DNA of 64,000 bases from Ganoderma boninense (GCA_002900995.3 CM035305.1:2402467-2466466), one strand, 5' to 3'. Positions 10,433-22,652 are shown, counted from the stretch's first letter. The notes: generated by a model from the letters alone, not told the origin. Made by a program: numbers and translations.

Positions 10433-11948
10433 ATGGCACCGACCCAGTTGCTCCAGTATGCCATAAACAAGGCGGCCGATCATCCAACCTACACCGCAGG
10501 TCTCCCTCCCCTATCCGACAAGAGATGGATGGAGATCCTGAACAAATCCGATTACACAGCCAAGGAGAACGACCGGCTCGAGTTTGTCGGCGATGCGTTG
10601 ATGTACGCTGCCCTCGCGAGGCAGATGTACAAACAGTATCCTGGTGGCAACCCACACTTCTACACAGTGCGTCCTTTTCTTTCACACTGTTCCATGTCTC
10701 TGGTAAGTGATGAGATGCGACCAGTGCCTTCGGGGCGCGCTGAACTCCAATGCCACGTTCTCCCGTATCTCCGAGAAGATGGAGTTCTACTGCGTCAGCA
10801 GCATGGTCCTACAGGGGCTGACGAGAAGGACGTTTGGAGAGGGTACTCTCGCACCCTTAAAATCGAAGGGTCAAGTGAAGTTAACCGCGGACCTTTTCGA
10901 GACCATCGTCGCCGCGTATTACTGGGACTCCGGGTTCGAGGCGTTAGCCAGGTGGGTGGGCGACACCTACCGCCCTCTTATCAAGGCTGCTGCAGATGAG
11001 TATGACAACTAGTGAGTGACAGCAAACTCTTTTGCGCTTTCCTGCCATCATTCACGCTGCTGCGAACCTAGTCGCCGCCAAAATGGACAATTTCGAGCGA
11101 AATACCTGCCGACCAAACCGGGCCACGCCCCTGGTCGTCTCTCGTTCACCTCTCCCACTCCTAGCAACGGCGCGCCCTCCGATTCCACCAAGAGGCCTAG
11201 CAATCAGGTCATTGCTATTAAACATCAGCGACGCACGGTGGAGAAGATTAAGGCTCGTTCCCCACGGAGTCCGCCCCTCAAGCGCGCCGTCTTGGGAAGC
11301 CCCAATGGTACGTCTGCTATATTCGTCTCTCTAGCTATATTCGTACCCGCGGCTATAGTTATTCGGATTTGCGCCAACATTGCGGACTCGCTGATGATCA
11401 ATTAAGTTGTGCCAAAGGTGGGGGTTGCGCCCGCGAAGACTCGTGCCAAAGCCCTGGTGACCGCGAGCATAACGAAAGCCATGCAAGTGGCCCCCTCCGT
11501 TCCGAAGACGGTGGTTTTTATCGACTTGACGCAGGAATCCGATTCCGACGACCGCGGAGTGGCCTCACCCGGGCTCCAGTCTCGTGCTATGCCATCCCTT
11601 CCTCGCCGCAAAGTCTTGGTACAGAAGCAGCCGATAGTGTCTGGTCGCGCCCGCGTTCGTGTCCCTCGTCTAGCTCCGCCGTCAACTTTAGCCTCGGCAC
11701 TCACCGCCGCTGGCGCTGGTCCTGGTGGCCATGGATCGTCTTCCTCGGAGTCCGAAGACGAGATGCTGTTGGAGACGATGCTGGTGGCGGATACTTCTGA
11801 CTCGGACATGGACTGTTCCTCGTCTGATGTCGAGTCTCCCATTCGCCGGCCGGGTTACCTGCAGCTCCTGGGTCCGACCTGCGGGGACGACGACCGCTCC
11901 AACGGATTGCCCCGATGGCGATCGTACAACAAGGACCCCATCTGGTAG
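10433..11948 (+). CDS. RNase III-domain protein with disordered C-terminal tail and SIM-like motif
   Basis: Double-strand RNA endonuclease domain. Residues 40-70 hold DRLEFVGDALMYAALARQMY, the RNase III signature with catalytic Glu and Asp. The second half has LTADLFETIVAAYYWDSGF, supplying the second Asp and Glu, so the active site looks intact. One intron splits the domain (joining HFYT to CLRGAL). No dsRNA-binding domain follows. Splicing from 11010 adds a basic, Ser/Pro-rich tail (KYLPTKPGHAPGRLSF, HQRRTVEKIKARSPRSPP) and then VVFIDLTQESDSDD, a good SUMO-interaction-like motif, before an acidic serine-rich C-terminus ending KDPIW at 11948. It is shorter than Dicer and lacks a helicase. 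Role unknown; rRNA or RNA processing is possible. Confidence 0.75.
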
Positions 11949-12422
11949 AGTCCTCCCTATGTGGACATTGCTTTTGTTCCCGTTCGATACATACCCTACC
12001 CTTGCATCCCTTCAGCACGCCGCATGGGCACCATTGTCATTGCTAGCATACCATTTATGTTGTATTTTTATCCACATGATACCGCGGATAGATGCACCGA
12101 TTTAATATCTTGACTTCGTCAGGCAGAAACGAGATGCTCGATGAGTTTGGACGGAGTCCTACGCAGTTGCGTCGATGTTCGCGCATGCGGGGCACACACG
12201 GCAACTCACCTACGACACGGAACGTTACTGGGCGTTACTTACGTTGTACGGCAACGCGAAGCGCTTTGACGCGCGGCACGTGGTTGTGTGACATACGCGC
12301 AAAGCAACGCGCGAACCGCGTTCTTTCAGTTGCCACTCGAGTCCTCCGCCACCGTCTGCCACCCGGACTCAATCTGCTTCTCCCTTATTCCGAAGCCCCC
12401 TGTGAACTTGACAACCTCTCCG
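11949..12422. promoter_or_regulatory. MAD2 upstream region
   Basis: No gene seen. The stretch 12254-12311 carries four ACGCG motifs and an E-box CACGTG at 12277, described separately. Confidence 0.5.
12254..12311. promoter_or_regulatory. cluster of four ACGCG (MCB-core) elements
   Basis: ACGCG occurs at 12254, 12269, 12295 and 12307, with CACGTG at 12277-12282, 110-170 bp upstream of the MAD2 start. ACGCG is the core of the MluI cell-cycle box bound by MBF (Mbp1-Swi6) in fungi. The density is visible in the sequence; binding is inferred. Confidence 0.5.
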
Positions 12423-13326
12423 ATGGCTCCCACCAAGCAAGCCAAGCAGGCCCCTACCCGCCAGGCCATTACTCTCAAGGGTTCAACCGCCCTTGTTACC
12501 GAGTTCTTCAAGTTCGCCGCAAATACGTGAGCCCATCAGCAACCACCGATGCCCGATGTCCAGGCTGACGAGTCGATTTGTAGGATTCTATTCCAGCGCG
12601 GTGTCTATCCCGCCGATGATTTCCACATGGTGAAGAAATACGGGCAGACGGTGCTCGTCACCCAGGACCTGGCACTCGAAAACTATCTGGAGAAGTACGT
12701 CCGGCCATCTCTATCTTGATTACGCCAACGTTCAACAATGGACGCCGGGATCACATCGGTCTCCACGAACAGGATACTGAAGCAAGTTAACCGTGAGTCG
12801 TCCAGGAACTGAACGCGCCCATGCACCGCTGAGCGGTGTTTGACATGATAGAATGGCTTCTCACGGGCTCCATTACCCAACTCGTACTCGCAATCATTTC
12901 CAAGGACTCTCGGACGCCGCTCGAACGCTGGGTGTTTGACATCAATCTGGTTGAGCCACCAGCGGACAGCTCAGAACCGTACGTTGAGGCACTTGTGACT
13001 GTTGGGATGTGCATTGATTCTTCTAATATGCGATGATGTACTCGTCTAGAGCGCCGGCGAAGCCGGAGAGCGAAATCCAAGCAGAGATCCGGAATATCCT
13101 GAAACAGATTGTGTCGACGGTGACGTTCCTGCCCGTGATCGACGAGCCGACGGTGTTCAACATCCTGGCGTACACGAAGGAGTCGGCCGAGGTGCCCGCG
13201 AACGAGTGGGTTGACACGGACCCGCTGGCGATCGAAGCGTCGAAGAGCCAGCAGGTGAAGCTCCGGAGTTTTAGCACTGATGTGCACCGGATCGAGGCTA
13301 TGGTTGCGTATCGATATGAGGGGTAG
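12423..13326 (+). CDS. MAD2: mitotic spindle assembly checkpoint protein MAD2 (HORMA domain)
   Basis: Inhibits Cdc20-APC/C until kinetochores attach. The joined exons form one HORMA domain of about 200 residues: ITLKGSTALVTEFFKFAANT, ILFQRGVYPADDFHMVKKYG, LALENYLEKILKQVN, then EWLLTGSITQLVLAIISKD, LERWVFDINL, and the safety-belt part ESAEVPANEWVDTDP, ending FSTDVHRIEAMVAYRYEG. Four introns, each falling between conserved blocks. Start MAPTKQAKQ at 12423; stop TAG at 13324-13326. Length and end are normal for MAD2. The upstream region has clustered ACGCG elements, which may give cell-cycle control. Confidence 0.95.
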
Positions 13327-13978
13327 AGATGGTGGTGATGGAGCGCGGCGCCCGTGGCAGGGGACGCCGGACCCAGGGCGACGGACTGTCACGGACATGG
13401 TTCTCGTGGAATTGGCCGTAGTGTCGGTATTGCGTGGGAAAGACAGTGTACGATTGGATCCCGGGTCGGAGAACGCAGGACACAAGGGGATGGTCTGATT
13501 GATGTGCCCGGGTGGAGCGAGAGTGACAGATGTCGGGCGGGGCAATGCATCGGCGAATGGGCCGACAGGCATTGGGGGGCGTGGACTGCATGGAGGAGTG
13601 CGGAGGGCGAGTTGGGAGGGGCTGAGGGCCTGGGAATTCGGAATGCACGGCCAGAGACGACGGTCGTGGAGGGCGATGGAAGGTTGCTGGGCGGCTCCCC
13701 GCGCAGGGCGGGGTCTGTCCCGCCGAGTCGAGTACAGCCGCGTAGGCGCCGGCCGGTGCGTGCCGGCCGGGCACGATTGCCATGCCACCCGGACGGTCGG
13801 ACTGCTCGCTTGTGCCCGTGCTCGCCCATAATACCCCCACCCTTTCTTCCCACTTCTCCCCGTTCCTGTTCTCGTCCCCTCCGTCCCTTCTCCCCCTCAA
13901 ACTTCATTCCTTTGTCTGGCCGGCCGGACGTCGCTCGTTTGGTATTCTAACTCTCTGCGACAGTAATCCTGCGGCGCG
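13327..13978. other. intergenic region upstream of noxA
   Basis: About 650 bases, strongly GC-rich around 13500-13800 with GCCGG repeats, then pyrimidine-rich from 13830 to 13900. Long antisense open frames occur here only because stop codons are rare at this base composition. No gene supported. Confidence 0.5.
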
Positions 13979-16125
13979 ATGGGCGAAAACTGGTTCCAGC
14001 GCGAATTCCTCCAGCCTAAACGCCTCGCGTTTAACGTCATCTTCTATGGCCTCCACCTTTTCTTCTTCGCCTACGGTTGGTACAGTCAGGTTCGTCGTCC
14101 CCGCTCTCTCTCTACCTCGTGCAACGTCTGACGAATCTCCTTCGGTAGGATACCAACAAGAAGTTGACCGCCTTGAACGGTTTGACATGGTCGGTTTGGG
14201 TGTCTCGAGGAGCTGGGCTCGTTCTTGCCTTCGATGGGGGCCTCATTCTCGTCCCCATGTTCCGAAACATCATCCGTGTTGTCCGACCCCGCTTGACCTG
14301 GCTTTTCCCTGCCGACGAGAACATCTGGTTCCACAGACAAGTCGCCTACTCCATGGCGTTCTGGGCCATGGTCCACACCACTGCTCATTATATCAACTTC
14401 TTCAACGTCGAGCGTACCCGTAAGTTTTCCTGCATTCCTCAACTCGCGCTGCATACGAGCCACTCATCATGCAAACTTGTGTCATGCAGAGGTCCGGCCC
14501 GAGATCGCCCTCCAAATCCACTACAACCAGGCGGGAGGCATCACCGGTCACTTCATGCTTCTCATCATGGTCCTCATGTATACCACGGCACACCACAAGG
14601 TCCGCCACCAGTGCTTCGAGGCCTTCTGGTACACGCACCACCTCGCGTTCTTCTTCTTCATCGGCCTTTACTCCCATGCCACTGGATGCTTCGTTCGCGA
14701 CTCGGCTGATCCGGCCTACATTGCGACGTTCCCCTTCTACAACACTGAACATTGTTTGGGATACGAGAGCTGGCGGTTCATTATGTGGCCTGGCGTCATC
14801 TACTTCGGAGAGAGAATTTGGCGTGAGATTCGTGCCAGGCGTGCAACTCGCCTGTCCAAGGTTCTCATTCACCCAAGCGGTGAGTCTATTATTAGATGAT
14901 AAGGACTTGTTTCCAGGGTCCTGACATAGGCCACCCTTGCTCAAGGTGCCATGGAGTTGCGTATCATCAAGCCCAGCTTCAAATACGTCCCCGGCCAATG
15001 GCTCTTCATTCAAGTCCCTGAACTCTCGAGCTTTGAGTGGCACCCTGTAGGTCCACTGTTTTTTGATATTTCTGGCCGCGGTACTGACAGTATGTCTAGT
15101 TCACCATCACCTCTGCTCCTGAGGATCCGTACGTCTCGATCCACATCCGCCAGGTTGGTGACTGGACCTATGCCTTGGGCGAACGCGTCGGCGCTGGTCC
15201 ACAGGTGGTCGCTGCCATGACGAAGGCGGCGTTGAAGGGTGATGAGAAGGATGATGGCATATACGGTACCCGCGGTGACTTCGTTGAGATTGATTCCACT
15301 GGCCGCGCCCTCCCGACGGTCCGTATCGATGGTCCTTACGGTGCACCTACCGAGGACGTTTTCAACGTGGAGGTTGCCGTACTCGTCGGTGCCGGTATTG
15401 GTATGTGCAATCGCGCAATGGTAATCCTCAGGGGGCTCACCGGCGCATATAGGTGTAACTCCGTTTGCGTCCATCCTCAAGCACATCTGGTACCGCCAGA
15501 AGAAGGGCACTCTCAAGTCCCTCAAGCGGGTTGAGTTCTTTTGGGTTTGCCGTGACGCTCCCTCGTTCGGTTGGTTCCAGACTCTTCTCCAGGAGGTTGA
15601 AGCTGCCCAGGCCGATCGTGAGTACTAGCAACCGGCACGCTTGGTCTCTATTGACATTCGGAATCTGTAGCCAACTTCCTGCGTATCAACATCTACCTTA
15701 CGCAGAAGATCTCCGAGGACATGCTCTGGAACATTGCTGTTAACGACGCCGGCGCTGAATATGACCCTCTGACGCTGCTCCGTACCCGCACCATGTTCGG
15801 CCGCCCTGACTGGAAGAACATCTTCGGCCGCATGAGCCAGGCCATTCAGAACGGCCAGTACCTTCCTGGTTCGAACTCGCAGCTCAAGACGACCGTCGGG
15901 GTAAGGCATTTGTCACACGTGCCCGAGGTGACCGAAGTCGCTGATATACCGTTCCATAGACGTACTTCTGCGGTCCCGGTGCTCTCGCGAAGGCGATCAG
16001 GGACGCAACCCTGGAGGCCACCAGCTCCGCCGTCAACTTCACTTTCGCTAAGGTGAGAAGCTTCGGGCGCCGATGTAATTTCATCGTCATACTGACGCCG
16101 TCAACCTTTCCAGGAACACTTCTAG
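13979..16125 (+). CDS. noxA: NADPH oxidase, NoxA type
   Basis: Membrane flavocytochrome that passes electrons from NADPH to oxygen, making superoxide for differentiation and hyphal fusion. It starts directly with the ferric-reductase-like TM domain (MGENWFQREF, RLAFNVIFYGLHLFFFAYGW), with no N-terminal extension, which separates NoxA from NoxB and NoxC. Haem-region helices include AFWAMVHTTAHYINFF and HKVRHQCFEAFWYTHHLAFF. The FAD-binding motif HPFTIT spans an intron near 15045-15100. NADPH-binding motifs are RIDGPYGAP, VLVGAGIGVTPFAS and FFWVCRD, and the protein ends with the conserved KEHF at 16125. About eight introns. The expected length is about 550 residues. The regulator NoxR is not in this window. 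Confidence 0.95.
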
Positions 16126-16514
16126 ATGCCAGACGATGCCGAGGCTGTGTTATCCGTTGCCCGAGAATGCCGCTGTATGCTTCACGCTCCGTTGAGGTGT
16201 TGTCGAGTTCACCGTTGTGTGTACGAGCAGTGCTTTAATTTAATTCTTGGACTGCATCGAGGGGATATCGAGTATATGACACCGACTGTATTTGTAAAAT
16301 TGTGTGAATAGCTCAGGCAGTGAAATTCCAATTCATGCATCCAAACAACGCGTCAACAAAGCCCGATAGACGCCTATCGCGCGGGTGCAGCTGCAGTTGC
16401 CAGTTCCGCCGCCGTCTTCTGTTCCGGCGACCTCCTTTCTTCAAGGCCTTGCAAGTGGACGTGCTCGGCTACCTTCTTGGTTCAGACCTCCGCCTGCTTG
16501 CTCTTCGCGCTAAC
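16126..16514. promoter_or_regulatory. RecQ upstream region with an ACGCGT box
   Basis: No gene seen. A perfect ACGCGT (MluI cell-cycle box) lies at 16348-16353, about 165 bp before the helicase start. A single 6-mer can occur by chance. Confidence 0.35.
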
Positions 16515-19436
16515 ATGGCGGACGTGCAGCCTCGCGACCCCATGATGCAGAAGGCGCACGAGGTTCTCAAGGACACCTTCGGATTCGCGTCTTTCCGGCT
16601 CGAGCAGGAAGCGGTACGCGTCGCTCTGCTCTCCCAGCTATCTTGACCTCACCATGACCGACGAAACCGAAGGTTATCCGCCGCCTTCTCGTGGACAATG
16701 ACAACGCGCTCGTGTTGTTCCCCACCGGAGGTGCGTCGCTTCTACGGCATGCAACGCGTTGCCCCTGAACGCCGACCGGCATCGTATAGGAGGAAAGAGT
16801 CTTACGTATCAAATCCCTGCGCTGTGCTTGGAGGTATATTATGCGAGCTTTTTCGTGCTGCATTGGGACTAACCCAAGTCGGCGCAGGGACTGACTTTGG
16901 TCATCTCGCCTCTGATCGCGCTCATGAAGGATCAGGTCGACGCGCTTGTCACCAGGGGCGTGAAGGCCGCGAACCTGGATAGCACTCAAGACGCCAGTAG
17001 GTCCGCGTGGATCAAGAACGAGGTTATGACGGGGTCAATGAAGATTCTATACGTCGCACCTGAGAGGTGGGCACTCCTCGCCATATGCCTCTTGCGACGT
17101 AACTTGAGTTTTTGTCGCAGACTGAACAACGAGGGCTTCATGGCCATGATGCGACGAGTTCGCATCTCGCTCCTAGCCGTGGACGAGTCCCACTGTATCT
17201 CTCAGGTCTGTCGTGTCGATAGTTTATGTGTGCTTCATCGAGCGGAGGGACGCATATTCATTCTTCACCGTAGTGGGGAGCGAGTTTCCGCCCGGAGTAT
17301 CTCAAGATTGCCCGCTTCGCTGAAGAAATGGACGTCGAACGTGTCCTCTGTCTAACCGCGACTGCCACCTCTTCCGTATCCAAGGACATTTGCGACAGCT
17401 TTCTCATCAACCGTGACACAGGCGTCTTTCGGATCCCCGTCTACCGGCACAAGTGCGTCTCTGCCCACATCTTGTCGACGAGCAGTTGTTCACTCTGTGT
17501 CAGTCTCGCTTTGAATGCCGAAGTCTTCGATAACATGAGACAGAAGATCACCCGTTTGGTCAGCATCTTGAAAGAACGGACTGGCCCAGCCATTGTCTAC
17601 GTCACCTTGCAGAAGCATGCGGACGAGGTCGCCAATACCCTGCGCACTTATCAAATGGACGCTCAAACTTACCACGCCGGTCTGCCGTCGGAAGAGCGCG
17701 AGCGAGTTCAGTTAAACTTCATGGAGTCCGACAAGGGCATTGTGGTCGCGACCATTGCTTTCGGCATGGGGATTGACAAAGGTGGACATGATAGATCCCT
17801 ATCGTTTTAACTACGATTAACTGAGACTTTTGTTTAACAGCTAACATCCGACAGGTGAACGTCTGTATGCGTCGCCACGGGTTCCTGGGCACTGACATCT
17901 TATATAGGTAATCCATTTCCATATGCCAAAAACTCTTGAGAACTACAGCCAGGAAGTCGGTCGAGCCGGTCGAGACGGGCTGCTGTCTCACTGCTACATG
18001 TTCCTCTGCGCGGCGGACTTGCCTGTTCTTGAGGGCTTTGCCAGGGGTGACACCTGTGCTAAGCGCGATATCGAGCTCTGGATTCAAGAGGTTTCTTTAA
18101 AGCAACCCGCTTCAGACGGTACTCTGGACTTCAATCTATACAAGCAATCCAAAGAGTGTGTCTGTCACCAATTCTCGCCACATATATTGATTTACTCTCT
18201 TGGAACAGTTACGACATTAGAGTACGTTGCTGCCAGTGTCGTACTCTTGTCACAGAGCTAACTGCCCGCAGCAAAACTGTTCTTAACTTGTGCTATGCTC
18301 AGCTAGAGTTGGACTATGGGTACATCCGGGCGACGACTCCCTTCTTCTCCATCTATGATATTTCCCAGCGCGACGCGAATGGATGGTCTAAGGTATTGGG
18401 CAATTCCTCCCCCGTGGCCAAGGCCATCAGGACCTATTGGTCTGCAAAGGGAAACGGATACCAAGTAAGCTTGTTTACGAGAAGCGCATCCTTCCCAGCT
18501 GACGGTGGCAGATTGACACGGTACTCACGGCGGAGAGGGCAGGAATCGAGCGGTCTGACATATCTCGAACTGTCAACGGTTGGGAACTGGATGGTCAGTG
18601 TTGATGTAGCATGTCTTTGCTTGCAAACCCGACAATGGAATGTGGCAGGTCATATCACAAGCAAGGCATCTCAAGTACGAGCTGTAAGTGCCTCATATTT
18701 AACTACAATCTACAATGTCCTGAGAAGCTTTTACTGCCGCAAGCGATTCATGGTGATGAAACCGATGCCGAAGGGAACCAAGGACATCAAAGCCTTGGCG
18801 GACCAGCTGTACACGGGCATGGTCGGGCGCGAGAACGAAGCGGTCGAGAAGATACGGAAAGTGATTGAGTTCGCGACGGCGGACGATTGTAGGTGTCGGA
18901 AAAGTGTTAATCGAGCGGTGTGGAACTGAATGTCGGCCCCCGCAGGCATGGCGCAAGGTCTCGCCGCGTATTTCGGGGACGAGGATGCCGTCCCCGGTGG
19001 CATGTGTGGGAAGTGCAGCTTCTGCTTGTCTGGTGCAGGCGTGGAGTTCTCCCCAATTGCGCAGTCCATCCCGGATGCCACTCGTCTCAAGCAGATCCTT
19101 GACGCGTGCCCTGAACGGGACGACCCTCGACTGCTTGCACGCATGGCCTTCGGGATCACATCTCCGCGGCTAACGTATGGGAAGTGGTCGACGGCGCACC
19201 CCCTGTTCGGAAGCATGGTGGATGTCGATTTCAGCGCACTCGTGGCGGCTTTCGACGTGGAATGCAAGAGGGCAGGATACGCCAAGGCAGAAACAGTCGC
19301 GCCGGCCCGCACCGCCCAGAAACGCACGTACAGTCAGACGAAGACAACCTCAAACTATGCCAGCAGCTCTCGCGGTGGTTATGGCCGTGGCGGCTACGGG
19401 GGGAGCTACAAGCGTGGGCGAAGAGGAAGATACTGA
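16515..19436 (+). CDS. RecQ-family ATP-dependent DNA helicase, RECQL4-like C-terminal order, RG-rich tail
   Basis: 3'-5' DNA helicase for recombination and fork repair. Motif 0 is FGFASFRLEQEA; Walker A is FPTGGGKSLTYQIP across an intron; motif II is LLAVDESHCISQ; motif III is CLTATAT. Lobe 2 has AIVYVTLQKHADEVA, YHAGLPSEER, TIAFGMGID and motif VI SQEVGRAGRDG. After that comes a winged-helix-like part (VLNLCYAQLELDYGYIRATT) and only then the cysteine cluster: CMAQGLAAYFGDED plus GGMCGKCSFC. In ordinary RecQ the zinc site comes right after lobe 2; this order is like the RECQL4 zinc-binding region. The C-terminus is GGYGRGGYGGSYKRGRRGRY. More than ten introns; some exon joins in 18170-18730 are uncertain. 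Confidence 0.85.
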
Positions 19437-19801
19437 AGGCTTCGAGTACCTGGCCATGGATTTCGAATGGGGAGGGCAGCGCTTACGATAGACCTGTTTA
19501 GTCCCTGTACTGTACATATCACCTGCATACTTTACCGTAGCCCTGCTCTGAGTTGAAACTTGGCTGTTGCCATGGGCTCTGGACTTTGAGTCGGTGGTGA
19601 GTGCGGGTACTGGGAGCGCCCGTTCGGCGGCCCGCGCAGGCGTGACGCGAGGAGCACAAGCAAGATGAACGCACGGACGCGGTTGTGGCTGCACGTCCTC
19701 CGCCAACCACGACAGCGTCCACTCACATTCACGTTGCTGGCCGCGCCTGGATGAACTCTTGACGGCACATATCCACTGTCTCCTGTTCACTGCCATCCGC
19801 C
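19437..19801. other. intergenic region between RecQ and TAF5
   Basis: 365 bases holding the 3' end of the RecQ transcript and the TAF5 promoter. No gene or clear motif seen. Confidence 0.5.
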
Positions 19802-22652
19802 ATGTCTGCTGCCACACCTGTAGCTTCCACTCCAGATGGAGTGTCCCCACCCCCCGCCAATCCACCCCCCGAGGCTCCATCCAGCGATACCACAGCACTT
19901 GATAAAATGGTTCTCGAATACCTGCGCGCGCGGGGCCACAAGGATCCAGAGAAAGTCCTTGAAGAGATCGAGCGGAACGCAGCCGCGACCCCTCCCGAGG
20001 ACAAGGGCAAGCGACCAGAGACCACACCCGCGAACTCCATCTCCCAAGAAGAGTTAGTCAAACAGCTCGCCATATTTGCTGAGAAGCCTGCCAACCCGGA
20101 CGAGAACGCGCTGAAGGATAGCTCCAATGCCCTTCAGGAACTTTCAAGCCTCGGGAACCCCCAGAACATCCAGAACCTAATATCGAGCATAGGCCCAGTC
20201 GGAGCTGAGGAGATCCTATCGCTCGACCCAACGGACAAGCACCAGGGCTTCAGAGAATTAGAGTCTTGGGTGGATGGGTCGTTGGACATGTACCGGGTAC
20301 GCCGGGACCCATGTGTTCTGTCCCACCGTGCTCACCCATTCATGTAGCCTGAGTTTCGGCCCATTCTGTTCCCTATATTCTGCCATTTCTATCTTGACCT
20401 AGTACAGCAAGGTTTCCGGGAAGCTGGTGGGTATCAAGCTCTACTCCAGCGCACGCAGCTTCTCACCTTTCACCGCGCGATACAGCTCAAGACTTCTACA
20501 CCACGTTCTCCCCCTCGCTATCTCCTACTCACCACTCTACCCTGCATCACCTCTCTACAATAACCCTGCCATACCATGCCCAAACAGACGAAAATGCACA
20601 ACGCTTTCGTTCCGAGAAGTATACAGTACGGATGAGCCGCTCGGGCTTCGGCCTTCTCATTGGTTGGTTAACGGAGGGCTTTGGTGGCGAGCCAACGGGC
20701 ACTGGGGATGGCTTCTCCGGTGACAAGGGCAAGCGAGGGCGAGCAGCCATCATGAGAGTGGTCAATAACCATTTACGCTTTGACGGTACGTCCACAGTGG
20801 CTGTCACTCCCTCGGTACTGACGTCTGAACTTAGTCACAACATCGTCCACGACCTCCGTTACTTCTCGAGCGTGGGAGGAGTCGACTGGTTTCCTTTCCG
20901 CCGTTGTCCCACAAACCAACGGCAGTACGACAGACGCATCCGCGTACAACTCGGCGAAGGGAGAACTCAAGCTTGGCCCTGCACCTATTACCGACGAACT
21001 ACGGACGGAAACAGAGCGTACCCTCCGGGATCAGGCCCTCGCGGACCACGACCCTGGAGCTCAATACGACCTGCACTATGCCCGACCATTACCACCTGCA
21101 GGACTTGTGTCCCCAGTCATCTCAGATTTACCTCCGCATCCACCGTCATTCAAGAGTGTTGACGTGAAGCGTGAGGTAGAGAAAATACGCGATGCAAGGA
21201 AACGTATACGACTAGATCCTTCTATCCTCAACTCGGCCAACCTGAACACTCCTCAAGGCGTTGTGGCACGGGGGCGGGCTTTACCCAGCATATGCGCGTA
21301 TACCTTCTATGATGTTGGAGAGGGGTGCGTGTATTTCACGTCGACAAGGAACTTCTGTACTCACCAATGAACAGGGTCCCATGTTGCGAATTCTCACCGG
21401 ACACCTCTCTGTTGGCGGCAGGTTTCTCGGAGAGTTATATTCGTTTGTGGAGCCTCAAGGGCGAGAAGTTGAAGGGTATGCGAAGCGATTTTCAGACGAG
21501 TTCAATACGAGATGGTTGGTTGTCTTGCGATCTCAGGCATACTGTATCGTCACTAACCGTACGTCAAGTGTCCTCTTTGAACAGGATTCGAGAAAAAGGC
21601 GGATCAACAACGCGCAAGCTGATCGGACACAGCGGACCCGTATACTCTGTTACCTTTGACCCTATCGGTGGATCAGGAAGTCCACCGAAATTTCTCCTCT
21701 CTGCGTCCGCAGACGCAACGACACGCCTATGGTCGCTCGATACTATGACAAATGTCGTGGCGTACCGTGGCCACCAGAACCCAGTATGGGATGTGAAATG
21801 GAGTCCCATGGGCATCTACTTCGCCACCGCTTCCCGAGACCGCACTGCACGGTTATGGTCGACAGACCGGACATCTGCCCTTCGCATATACGCAGGCCAT
21901 CTCAGCGATGTAAACGTGCGTATTTCTAAGATTGCCATTAGAGTGCCGGTCGCTCTGAGACTGATGATGCGAGCATGAATGGGTCATAGGCTGTCGGATT
22001 TCATCCTAACTCGTTGTACCTTGGAACTGCGTCCAGCGACTGCACCGCGAGGCTTTGGGACGTACAGCGCGGAACCTGTGTTCGGGTGTTCTACAGGCAT
22101 GACAACCTTGTGTCCACGCTTGCCTTCAGCCCGGACGGTCGTTACTTGGCTACATCCGGTACGTTGGTTCCTGATCGTGATTGTACAGTGAATTTACACT
22201 TTCTCATACTTCGCTATAGGAGAGGATCTCGCGATCAGATTATGGGACTTGGGTTCCGGCAAGTGCGTCAAGAAGATGTTGGGGCATACCGCATCCGTGT
22301 ATTCGTTGGCTTTCAGCGCGGAGTCAAGTCTTCTCGTCAGTGGCGGTGCGGACTGGACAGTTCGCTGCTGGGACGTCAAGGCTGCTGGAGGGCTCCCCGC
22401 GAAGACTCGTGAGAACGGGACGATGGTTAATGGCACATCAGAAGACCATCCGCCGGAGAAGGAGGAGAACATGGAGAGTATCGAGACGTGAGTACTCCTC
22501 TTGTTGCTCATTGGCTCTGTGGCTCACGGCTCTACAGTACGGACCTGCTCTCCACTTTCCCAACGAAACGGACACCTATCATCGATGTGCAGTTCACGCC
22601 TCGAAACCTGTGCTTGGTAGCTGGCCCACACCTGTCTTCCGAGATCCGGTAA
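19802..22652 (+). CDS. TAF5: transcription initiation factor TFIID subunit 5 (TAF5)
   Basis: Scaffold subunit of TFIID (and SAGA in yeast). The N-terminus has a LisH-like stretch (LDKMVLEYLRARGHKDPEKV), then the TAF5 NTD2 domain (WVDGSLDMYR, PEFRPILFPIFCHFYLDL) spread over short exons to about 20800. A linker (PPHPPSFKSVDVKREVEKIR) leads to the WD40 propeller, with clear repeats ending IRLWSL, TRLWSL, ARLWST, ARLWDV, IRLWDL and VRCWDV, and a final strand at TPIIDVQFTPRNLCLV. GHSGPVYSVTF and GHTASVYSLAFS are typical TAF5 blade starts. Stop at 22650-22652, only 14 bases from the stop of the opposite gene. Many introns; a few joins in the NTD2 part are not exact. Confidence 0.9.

Noticed and set aside
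13298..13907. Long minus-strand open frames upstream of noxA
   Set aside because: Low-complexity Pro/Arg/Ser content from GC-rich DNA, with no motif. They overlap promoter sequence.
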